Source: CAZFLD01 sp964519835 | GTDB taxonomy: Bacteria > Spirochaetota > Spirochaetia > DSM-27196 > CAZFLD01 | Length of the DNA stretch: 6,111 bases | NCBI GenBank assembly: GCA_964519835.1 | Contig: CAZFLD010000145.1 | Location: 1-6,111, forward strand | Direction: 5' to 3' | The notes under the pieces: model-generated | The model's database searches: none | What the model saw: only the letters and a program-made list of their open reading frames with translations | Told to the model about the DNA's origin: nothing | Part shown: piece after piece, positions 1 through 5,858 of the stretch | How the letters are laid out: every line of letters starts with the position of its first letter | Position numbering within the stretch: position 1 is the stretch's first letter | Made by a program: the position numbers and the translations under genes

Positions 1-518
1 TGAACCGCGGGCATGTAGCGTTTGCCCAGTACTTCCTGGTTATAGGCCACGGTAAGACAACCTATGGGGCAACCACGCAACAGCTGCTCGTGACCGACGC
101 TTGCGGGGAGATGATAGTGCTTGATGGTCCGACGGTCGTGATGGCCGACTTCCACGTAATCTCCGTATGAAAAAACACAGCGGTGCTCTTCCATAAAGCG
201 AATCTGCTGCTCCACCTTGCGCTCATGCCACACATCGTCGGCATCGAGGAAGGCTATGTAGCGGCCACGGGCAAGTTGGATTCCCGCGTTCCGGGCGGCG
301 GCGGCGCCGGCGCGTTTTTGATGCACCACCACCAGATGGGAGAATTCCTTGGAAAGGCGTCTGAGCAGTCTAGGCGTGTCGTCCGTAGAGCCGTCGTCCA
401 CAATGATGTGTTCGTGGACGGCAATGGACTGGTTGGCAACGGACTCAACAACACGCCGTAGGTACCGTGCGCCGTTGTGGGTGGGAGTAATAACCGACAC
501 AAGGCCGCACAGGTTCAT
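1..518 (-). CDS. TuaG-like family 2 glycosyltransferase, N-terminal part (cut by window edge)
   Basis: Seen: a minus-strand frame opens with ATG at 518 and stays open to the left edge, giving 172 residues without a stop. Residues 7-12 (VSVITP) begin a GT-A Rossmann-like fold. D41-D42 in IIVDDGSTDDT are the nucleotide-binding aspartates. RAGAAAARNAG (69-79) is the usual ARN helix, and LDADD (91-95) carries the DXD metal-binding motif. CPIGCLTVAYN (150-160) followed by YMP (168-170) resembles the segment typical of TuaG-type enzymes. Family knowledge: GT2 enzymes of this kind move a sugar from a nucleotide-sugar to a growing polysaccharide at the cytoplasmic membrane face. The acceptor helix and catalytic base region lie outside the window. 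The start overlaps the upstream glycosyltransferase stop as ATGA, and GAAGG lies 4 bases upstream as a ribosome-binding site. Sugar specificity is unknown. Confidence 0.93.
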   Translation of the reverse strand, partial: MNLCGLVSVITPTHNGARYLRRVVESVANQSIAVHEHIIVDDGSTDDTPRLLRRLSKEFSHLVVVHQKRAGAAAARNAGIQLARGRYIAFLDADDVWHERKVEQQIRFMEEHRCVFSYGDYVEVGHHDRRTIKHYHLPASVGHEQLLRGCPIGCLTVAYNQEVLGKRYMPAV

Positions 519-1639
519 AAAGCCTTCGTCAGGGTCTGATAATACGCGAGCAGACGTCGAGATTGACTGTTCCAATGGTACTGCTGCTCCACCAGCTGCC
601 GACCACGCCGGCCCATAGCGGATGCTTCTTCCGGATGCTGATACAACCACCGTATTGCTAATGCTACATCATCAGGCTTACCAGGGTCCACACACAATCC
701 AAGGCCCTGGTCAGCGATGAGTTTTCGCCATTCGGGTACATCCGTGGCTATTATCGGTAAGCCCACGGCCATGTACTCGAAGAATTTGGTCAGGTGCTTG
801 TCTCTGTAGTGGGGGACATCGGGTATAAGCACCGCCCCCGCGGTCCATGGACCGGAGCGGTATACTTCGTGGAGCTCGTCAAAGGGCACGTACCGACCCT
901 CCCCCACTATGCTTAGGCGCTCGGCTCCAAATCCGGCCGTTTCTCGCAGCAAATGCGCAAGTACTCGTGTGCACCTACCGGCAAGTGTAACACGTAGGGC
1001 CCCATCCGACCGCAAGAGGCGGCTGAAGTTGAGGGCGCCCCGCTCGAGTGTGACGTTTCCGGTGTATAAAACGTGGGCCGACTCCGGGCTTAGATTTGCC
1101 CTGATTTCGAGCAAGTCCGAGGTCGGATAGTTCAGAACCGGCGTGGCACGCGGAAAACGTTTCGCGTAGCAATCCTCGGCGATAACCTTGTGAAACGGGA
1201 GTGCCAAAGCCCGTTCAAGGCGGTCGACGGCTTTCCGCCCCAGGAGCCGGAGCACGCGAGGGATGTACGCGCGCTGTTCCAGCGCCACGGAGTAGTCTTC
1301 GTGGATATCGTAGACCACCGGCCGCCGGCGCAACAACAGTAGCCATGCCCAGGGCAGGAGCTCCGGATCGTGGATGTGGTAGAGCGACGCGGGTATGGCC
1401 AGCGCGCGCCGGATGGCCCGCGGAGCAAGCAACAGTCGGCGCGCAAGGCGGCCGCGTTTGCGCGGTCGAACGACGTGTATCTTCACGCCGTCGTCGCAAG
1501 GCCGGGCCGTCTGGTCCGCTGTTACAAAGTGGGCGTCTATGCCCCAACGCGCTATGCTTGATAGCTCTTTGAGCCGAATCCGCGGGTCAAGGGCGTTGTG
1601 GACGGTGGAAATGTGTACGACACGCCCGGGCATGCTCAC
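515..1639 (-). CDS. GT4-type (GT-B fold) glycosyltransferase
   Basis: A complete 374-residue protein, a normal length for family GT4. The N-terminal domain has the RVVHISTVHNALDPRIRLKE opening (6-25) shared by GT4 enzymes of capsule and exopolysaccharide clusters, then HIHDPEL (88-94) and VYDIHEDY (109-116). The linker YTGNVTLERG (192-201) leads into the C-terminal nucleotide-sugar domain. There, KFFEYMAVGLPIIATD (285-300), with E288, is the donor-binding signature, followed by GLGLCVDPGKPDD (312-324). The position eight residues before E288, where the classic EX7E motif has its first Glu, is Asp (D280). Inferred role: cytosolic or membrane-associated transfer of a sugar in glycan assembly. 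No signal peptide or membrane span is seen. The start is GTG at 1639, overlapping the upstream stop as GTGA; ATG at 1633 is a possible alternative. The stop overlaps the next start as ATGA. Donor and acceptor are unknown. Confidence 0.92.
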   Translation of the reverse strand: MSMPGRVVHISTVHNALDPRIRLKELSSIARWGIDAHFVTADQTARPCDDGVKIHVVRPRKRGRLARRLLLAPRAIRRALAIPASLYHIHDPELLPWAWLLLLRRRPVVYDIHEDYSVALEQRAYIPRVLRLLGRKAVDRLERALALPFHKVIAEDCYAKRFPRATPVLNYPTSDLLEIRANLSPESAHVLYTGNVTLERGALNFSRLLRSDGALRVTLAGRCTRVLAHLLRETAGFGAERLSIVGEGRYVPFDELHEVYRSGPWTAGAVLIPDVPHYRDKHLTKFFEYMAVGLPIIATDVPEWRKLIADQGLGLCVDPGKPDDVALAIRWLYQHPEEASAMGRRGRQLVEQQYHWNSQSRRLLAYYQTLTKAL

Positions 1640-3414
1640 GCCCGCTCGGAAACGAATGCTTCGGCGTAGAGGTGGTCCCAGAAGTCGGGCGCGGCGTCAC
1701 CCACGGCGACATTCAAGGCACCGGGACGGACGGCCGCCTGCCATATATTCTCGCCACAGCGCCTCGCGAGCAGGTCCAGCGCCTGCCACAAAAAACGATG
1801 ACGTGCGTCCCCCAAGCAGGCTGTAACCGCTGCCGGGACCGCAAACAGCAGGCTCGCCCGATCGGCCGCGAAAAGGAGCGACTGAGACAACACCCGGTAG
1901 CGGCCCAGCTTTGCCGCGGCGGCGGCCACAAGCAGCACATACGTGGTTCCGGCAAGGCCCGTGTCACGGCGTACCACTCGTGCCGGTCGATCATGGCGAA
2001 GCCATCGAAGAACTCCGTCGATCAAAAACGTAGCCCGCTCCGAGCATGTAAAGTCGAGCAGGATCGGCAATTGGTAGTGTTCCGCAAGGAGCGTTGCGAT
2101 CCGCCGAGTCGCGCGCCGCGATTCTCGACGCCGCCGTGGTGACGAGTGTCTACTCAGCTTGGAGAGCATCTCTAAAATGGTCACTTGGGCTTCGTGCGGG
2201 CCTCGTTGCGGTTCGCTAACAAAGACGCCGGCACCGGCCATCCGTTCAGCAAGAATACTCGCATCGAGGCGAGAGAGAAAGGCGCTTACCGCTCCGGCCC
2301 GCACGCGGTGTCGGAGCGTTTCGCTGTTGGGTCCGGATTCGAGATGGGGCTTCCCGGAAGGAAGCCGAGCTACCCACCCGGCCCACCCAAACTGCCCTGC
2401 CTCAGCGCAGTATTCGGGGTAAGGAAGGTCCCACGGTTCCATCGCCCACTCATCCCAAGGGCCGGGTACGCCCAGACGCCAGAGAATCTCGACCTTGGGA
2501 CGACGACCGTAGTAAAACCGCTCGTCGAAGGCCTCGACACTATCCGCGCGGAAGAGGAGTTGTGGTTCCTGATCGGCGGGCGGTCGAAAACGGGGATCGA
2601 CGAGCGAGGATTGCTCGTTTACGCGTGCCATCGGCACAACAAAATACGGAAACCACGGCCTGCTACGAACGGCCTCTGTTATTTCCCTCCACGCGGACAC
2701 CGTAAGAAAGCAGTTGCCGTCCCACGGGAGGATCCACTTGGCCCTGGATTTTCCATCCGCCAGAGCAGAATTCCGCGCGCCGTTGTTGTTGACCACGTAG
2801 TTGTTTTTGTGGCGGTAGAGGCGCTTGTTGACGCGGTCTGTGAAGGTTCGCGAAAGGCCGTCGAACTCGCCAGACAAAGTGTATCCCGGCCGGGGAAGAC
2901 CATTGAGGTCCCAGGGGCATTGAGCGTAATCGTCCTTCTGAAATGGAATCGAAAAGTGGGATTGTCCACGAGACTCCAGCAACTCTCTAATCGCACGTTC
3001 TTCATCGCCGTCGACAATACGATTCAGGACCCACCGCTTTTCACAGTCGGCCAAGTCCGGCTCGTTTTCCAGGATAAAGCGCACGTTAGCTCTGGATTGG
3101 CCCGGGCGATGGCGTGGCACAATGTCATTGCCGACGATCCGATAAAGGACAAATCCGTCGGGTTGGCGCGAGGCATCTGAACGGCGGTACTCCTCCTGGA
3201 GCCTTTGCTCGTCCGCTTGCGGTCGCCTGCCACGGTCCGACGCCCTGGCGGCTTCCGGACCAACAACGGCGTGGAAGCCCCGTCCGCGACCGAGCAACTT
3301 CCCGGCGACTTTGTAAAACCGGCGATTTTGGTATATCGGCTCTACAAGCTGCCAAAGGGCGGACCGTCTGAATCTGCGGGCCAGGTTGAGAAATCGGTTT
3401 TGTGTCGCGTTCAT
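1636..3414 (-). CDS. Two-part protein of unnamed family: GT-A-like central domain plus helical C-terminal domain
   Basis: A complete 592-residue protein that I cannot assign to a named family. Residues 1-85 are basic and poorly structured. Residues 88-350 are dense in motif-like blocks: VLYRIVGNDIVPRH (89-102), RFILENEP (112-119), KRWVLNRIVD (126-135), LYRHKNNYVVNNNGARN (199-215), AKWILPWDGNCFL (225-237), YYGRRPKVEILWRLGVPG (301-318) and AGWVARLPSG (345-354). The order NNNGARN, then AL-DG, then AKWILPWDGN mimics the ARN helix and DXD strand of GT-A enzymes, so I infer a remote glycosyltransferase with D232 as a metal-ligand candidate. Residues about 400-592 are mostly helical. DTGLAGTTYVLLVAAAAAKLG (484-504) and the block ending ARRCGENIW (550-558) vaguely recall alginate-lyase-type toroids without a catalytic NNH. 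No signal peptide is apparent. The gene overlaps both neighbours by 4 bases, tying it to glycan assembly. The reading frame is secure; the function is not. Confidence 0.85.
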   Translation of the reverse strand: MNATQNRFLNLARRFRRSALWQLVEPIYQNRRFYKVAGKLLGRGRGFHAVVGPEAARASDRGRRPQADEQRLQEEYRRSDASRQPDGFVLYRIVGNDIVPRHRPGQSRANVRFILENEPDLADCEKRWVLNRIVDGDEERAIRELLESRGQSHFSIPFQKDDYAQCPWDLNGLPRPGYTLSGEFDGLSRTFTDRVNKRLYRHKNNYVVNNNGARNSALADGKSRAKWILPWDGNCFLTVSAWREITEAVRSRPWFPYFVVPMARVNEQSSLVDPRFRPPADQEPQLLFRADSVEAFDERFYYGRRPKVEILWRLGVPGPWDEWAMEPWDLPYPEYCAEAGQFGWAGWVARLPSGKPHLESGPNSETLRHRVRAGAVSAFLSRLDASILAERMAGAGVFVSEPQRGPHEAQVTILEMLSKLSRHSSPRRRRESRRATRRIATLLAEHYQLPILLDFTCSERATFLIDGVLRWLRHDRPARVVRRDTGLAGTTYVLLVAAAAAKLGRYRVLSQSLLFAADRASLLFAVPAAVTACLGDARHRFLWQALDLLARRCGENIWQAAVRPGALNVAVGDAAPDFWDHLYAEAFVSERA

Positions 3415-4400
3415 CGGCCAAAGTAGTCCAGGACCATCTTGCGGACGTTATGGGGTATTTCGGGCAGTCGTTCCGCGGTGTCTTCCGGCCGCAACGGCGG
3501 AAAGAGCTGGTCTCGTTCCGGGAAAAACCTCCGCCGGAGCTCATGCACATCCGCCTTGCGGCCCTCGAGGAAGGCGGACCGAAGCTCATGACTCGGCCAG
3601 AGATCAAACTTGCGGTTGCCAAAGGCGAATTGGATAGATTGCAAGACGCTCGGCGACTGTAACCAATTCATAAAGCGGCGGCTTTGGCGTCTCGTTGCCA
3701 AAAACCGATTTGCGTAATTCTTTACGAGTGTTGCTTCGGGCGTCGGGCTCTTTCGGACAACCTCGTCCGACGATAGTTCCCCGGGCTTAACTCCCAGGGC
3801 AGCGAAGAACGAGGGACATAACCCACCCAAGCCACCCAGGTCCTCGTAGATCAGACAACACGTCTGCGGGAAAAACGTACGGAATAGGGCGGCGTTCTCT
3901 GAGTATCGAAGCCCGATCGGTTGCCGCCTGGCGTAGTGGGCGAATTCCGCCATGGGAAGGCATCCCATAGCGACTCGTTTTTGGTAAAAGGCACGCAGGT
4001 AGTCGTCCGGACGACGGAACACGATTATCGGTACTACGCTCATGCCGTTCAGAACACGAGCCAGCCTACGGAGGTACCGACGACGCCCGGAGACTCGCGA
4101 TCCGGGGCCCAAACGATGCCTGTAGAGGGCCTCGATACTAAGCAGCAGGTCCGTGTTGTAACGATTCGCGCGGCGCCACCAGTGACGGAAAAGCCGCCGT
4201 ATGACAATGTCGGCGGCAGGCGACGACCACCGGAGCGAGAGGATATGCGCGATCCAGTGGTGGCCATGAAGTGGTCCCGGCAGGTAGCGTGGATAGAAGA
4301 CTCCTTTCCGCAACAAAAGACGGCGATGTTTGTGAGCGTATGCTTGAATCGCGGTGGTACCTGTTTTGTGAGTCCCAACGTGCAAAAGTAGTCTTGCCAG
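3411..4400 (-). CDS. PAPS-dependent sulfotransferase, divergent paralogue of its neighbour (probable CTG start)
   Basis: With a CTG start at 4400 this is a 329-residue sulfotransferase. LLLHVGTHKTGTT (residues 4-16) is the 5'-phosphosulfate-binding loop, with K12 the expected PAPS-contacting lysine. SIEAL (88-92) matches the usual SSE segment. VPIIVFRRPDDYLRAFYQ (123-140) is the 3'-phosphate-binding strand and helix, but the Ser normally eight residues after the Arg is Ala (A137). Start choice: AGGAG at 4408-4412, inside the TAGGAG at the upstream stop, lies 7 bases before CTG, and this start puts the P-loop at the usual N-terminal position. The frame also extends to an ATG at 4562 (383 residues), but those 54 extra residues are Arg-rich, lack motifs and lie inside the upstream gene. 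TTG at 4385 is another option, 22 bases from AGGAG. The role is sulfation of a glycan, inferred from the neighbours; the acceptor is unknown. The stop overlaps the next ATG as ATGA. Confidence 0.88.
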   Translation of the reverse strand: MARLLLHVGTHKTGTTAIQAYAHKHRRLLLRKGVFYPRYLPGPLHGHHWIAHILSLRWSSPAADIVIRRLFRHWWRRANRYNTDLLLSIEALYRHRLGPGSRVSGRRRYLRRLARVLNGMSVVPIIVFRRPDDYLRAFYQKRVAMGCLPMAEFAHYARRQPIGLRYSENAALFRTFFPQTCCLIYEDLGGLGGLCPSFFAALGVKPGELSSDEVVRKSPTPEATLVKNYANRFLATRRQSRRFMNWLQSPSVLQSIQFAFGNRKFDLWPSHELRSAFLEGRKADVHELRRRFFPERDQLFPPLRPEDTAERLPEIPHNVRKMVLDYFGR

Positions 4401-4407
4401 CCGACGT

Positions 4408-4412
4408 CTCCT
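4408..4412 (-). promoter_or_regulatory. Shine-Dalgarno AGGAG deciding the start of the second sulfotransferase
   Basis: AGGAG on the minus strand overlaps the TAG stop of the upstream sulfotransferase (TAGGAG). It lies 7 bases before an in-frame CTG at 4400. No ATG or GTG in the downstream frame occurs within normal distance. This is the strongest ribosome-binding site seen in the operon and the main reason for preferring the CTG start. Confidence 0.6.
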
Positions 4413-5508
4413 ATGGTCCGAACGGAAGCCGCCGCACGACCCTTCGCCATCGCGACAAATAATACCGAAGGCTTCCCCCCATTGGCGGAAATCGGCGCGC
4501 TTGGTCGCGGAGTATGTGCATAACAATCCGCTCGGCCGCGTCCTGGTCAATTTCGCATACATCGCTGAGAGACTTTGGACGCGACTTTACCTTGCGGGCG
4601 GGTGTTTGCTCGGTTGTTTTGTGGCTGGGAAAGAGTATCCCGTGCTCGCCGGCAAGCCAATCTATGTTGCGCCGGCTTTGACGCTCGATAAATGCGGCAA
4701 TCTCAGGTCGCAGCTTCGCGCCTTCACGAATGCCAAGGCTCTGTGCCTTGCTGAGCACCATGCGGGCAACTCGGCCGTCTGCCGCTTTGTTCACATCGTC
4801 CTCGTCCGGATACAGTGCCTTCCGATAGGCCTGAAGAACAGCCGCTACTTCAGCCGGCATCGAAACGTTTGACTCACTTTCCGATCTTGTGACCGCCTCG
4901 ATAGGCACCATCGGCAGGCACGTCGCGAAAAAGTCATGGACGATATCTCCGTTCAAAAGGCTCTCACGGTCGTATCCGCGGACAATCAAATCCGCAAGAT
5001 CGGCGTACGACTCCAAGACACGGCGAAACGAGCCTTTGGTGGGAGATGGCGTCGCTCCGGAGTGCCGCACGCTTTGCAAACAAAGCGACAAGTAGAGGCT
5101 GGCCGGGTGTCTGATGTAGGCCACAACGGTCACGTCGGAAAAATGACTAAAGACAGTCTGTTGGATTTGATGCCCGCTGAAGTCTCGCAGGTCCCGAAAA
5201 AAATATTCGGAGGATAAAAGAACTGTCTGCCACTTTTTGGATCGTGCCGTCGACACGAGTTTGGCCACAATTCGCTTGGCTTCTCTTACAACTGAACCGG
5301 GGCGGAGGTTTTCTCTGTGCCTGATCTGCCGGGGCCACCGCTCCTTCTCGAATACCAGCGAGGTCAATGCCCCATGGTTTGTCCGTCGGGACGGCGGTAT
5401 GGGGTAGTAGATGCCGTGCCGCCGCAACAATCGTCGATTGTCGAGCAGGGCGTTTTGGAGCGACGTGGAACCAGTCTTTGGCTGGCCAATGTGCAGTATG
5501 AGCTTCAT
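4411..5508 (-). CDS. PAPS-dependent sulfotransferase
   Basis: A complete 365-residue protein. LILHIGQPKTGSTSLQ (3-18) is the 5'-phosphosulfate-binding loop, with K11 as the PAPS-contacting lysine. VLLSSEYFF (96-104) is the conserved SSE segment of the bacterial sulfotransferase branch. VTVVAYIRHPASLYLSL (126-142) is the 3'-phosphate-binding motif with R133 and S141 at the canonical spacing. SESNVSMPAE (211-220) fits the N-x-S element often found downstream. Family knowledge: such enzymes transfer sulfate from PAPS to a hydroxyl or amine on a carbohydrate or other acceptor. No signal peptide or membrane span is seen, so action is probably cytosolic. It shares its layout with the next gene (N/H-RRLL, then G and aromatic-Y-P around residue 35), indicating old duplication. 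The start is ATG at 5508 with no clear Shine-Dalgarno sequence upstream. It is probably the first gene of the operon. The tail (300-365) is basic. Acceptor unknown. Confidence 0.94.
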   Translation of the reverse strand: MKLILHIGQPKTGSTSLQNALLDNRRLLRRHGIYYPIPPSRRTNHGALTSLVFEKERWPRQIRHRENLRPGSVVREAKRIVAKLVSTARSKKWQTVLLSSEYFFRDLRDFSGHQIQQTVFSHFSDVTVVAYIRHPASLYLSLCLQSVRHSGATPSPTKGSFRRVLESYADLADLIVRGYDRESLLNGDIVHDFFATCLPMVPIEAVTRSESESNVSMPAEVAAVLQAYRKALYPDEDDVNKAADGRVARMVLSKAQSLGIREGAKLRPEIAAFIERQSRRNIDWLAGEHGILFPSHKTTEQTPARKVKSRPKSLSDVCEIDQDAAERIVMHILRDQARRFPPMGGSLRYYLSRWRRVVRRLPFGP

Positions 5509-5551
5509 GTTTGTGTATTAGTCGACCGCCGAGCGGATAGTACGCTCAACA

Positions 5552-5582
5552 ATTAGGCGAGCGGCCTTTGGGGTGTTGTCAA
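5552..5582 (-). promoter_or_regulatory. Candidate sigma70-type promoter for the sulfotransferase-glycosyltransferase operon
   Basis: On the minus strand a perfect TTGACA (5577-5582) is followed after 19 bases by CCTAAT (5552-5557), a 4/6 match to the -10 box. This lies about 45 bases upstream of the first sulfotransferase ATG. The spacer is longer than the preferred 17 bases, so the call is tentative. The position, upstream of a chain of overlapping genes and after a non-coding gap, is what makes it plausible. Confidence 0.3.
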
Positions 5583-5832
5583 TAGATTGTGGTAACAGGT
5601 TGGGCAGGGTCAATCCGTGAGCGCGACTTTCTTATCGTGGACGAAGTCCGGCGGGCTTTCGAACTGAACCACCCCATTACCGGCAGCGAGCTAACGGAAA
5701 CCGTGTTGCGGGGTAGAATTCCCTGAGGCCCTCTCCGGTGCCAGGCTGAGGCGTTCAACGATGAGGGCGCGGCAAGATTGGACTGGATCACAGGTCGGTG
5801 GCCCGCTATGTTGGTGTGCCCGAAACACTTCT

Positions 5833-5856
5833 CTACGGGGAACACCGTGACCGTAG
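5833..5856 (-). terminator. Weak hairpin just after the partial upstream frame
   Basis: CTACGG and CCGTAG form a 6-base-pair stem around a 12-base loop, beginning 2 bases after the TAA stop at 5859-5861. There is no following run of T on the minus strand, so it would not be a standard intrinsic terminator. The placement right after a stop codon is the only support beyond the stem itself. Confidence 0.15.
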
Positions 5857-5858
5857 AC

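Larger units (their letters stand above)
5509..5858. other. Stretch without a convincing gene; possible plus-strand gene remnant
   Basis: These 350 bases separate the operon from the partial frame at the right edge. The minus strand has an open 99-residue frame (5579-5878, TTG start), but its composition is rich in Ser, Thr, Arg and Pro and looks like an antisense shadow. The plus strand has a more protein-like frame from 5586 to a TGA at 5724-5726 (46 codons, including RERDFLIVDEVRRAFELNHP). The same frame continues to a TAG at 5889 with further protein-like sequence (ARLDWITGRW, VDLAFEALKLG). That could be a decayed gene with one internal stop. I recognise no family in it. The candidate promoter and a weak hairpin described separately also lie here. 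Confidence 0.3.

Noticed and set aside
294..315. Short GGC/GCC-rich run that looks like a simple repeat
   Set aside because: It encodes the Ala/Gly-rich ARN helix of the GT2 glycosyltransferase and is explained by coding constraint plus GC-rich codon use.
1395..1826. Plus-strand open frame of 143 codons crossing the GT4/592-residue gene junction
   Set aside because: Extremely Arg-rich translation and antisense to two well-supported genes.
2185..3180. Long plus-strand open frame of 331 codons opposite the 592-residue protein
   Set aside because: It lies wholly antisense to a frame with dense motif-like blocks and 4-base overlaps on both sides. Its own translation shows no recognisable motif or plausible start context. 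Antisense frames of this length are common in GC-rich genes.
3921..4391. Plus-strand open frame of 156 codons
   Set aside because: Antisense to the second sulfotransferase, whose P-loop and 3'-phosphate motif are clear. The translation is low in hydrophobic core patterning and looks like a shadow.
4401..4562. Annotating the second sulfotransferase from ATG at 4562
   Set aside because: It would add 54 Arg-rich, motif-free residues overlapping the upstream gene by 152 bases, whereas a good ribosome-binding site points to 4400. It is kept as an alternative, not as the call.
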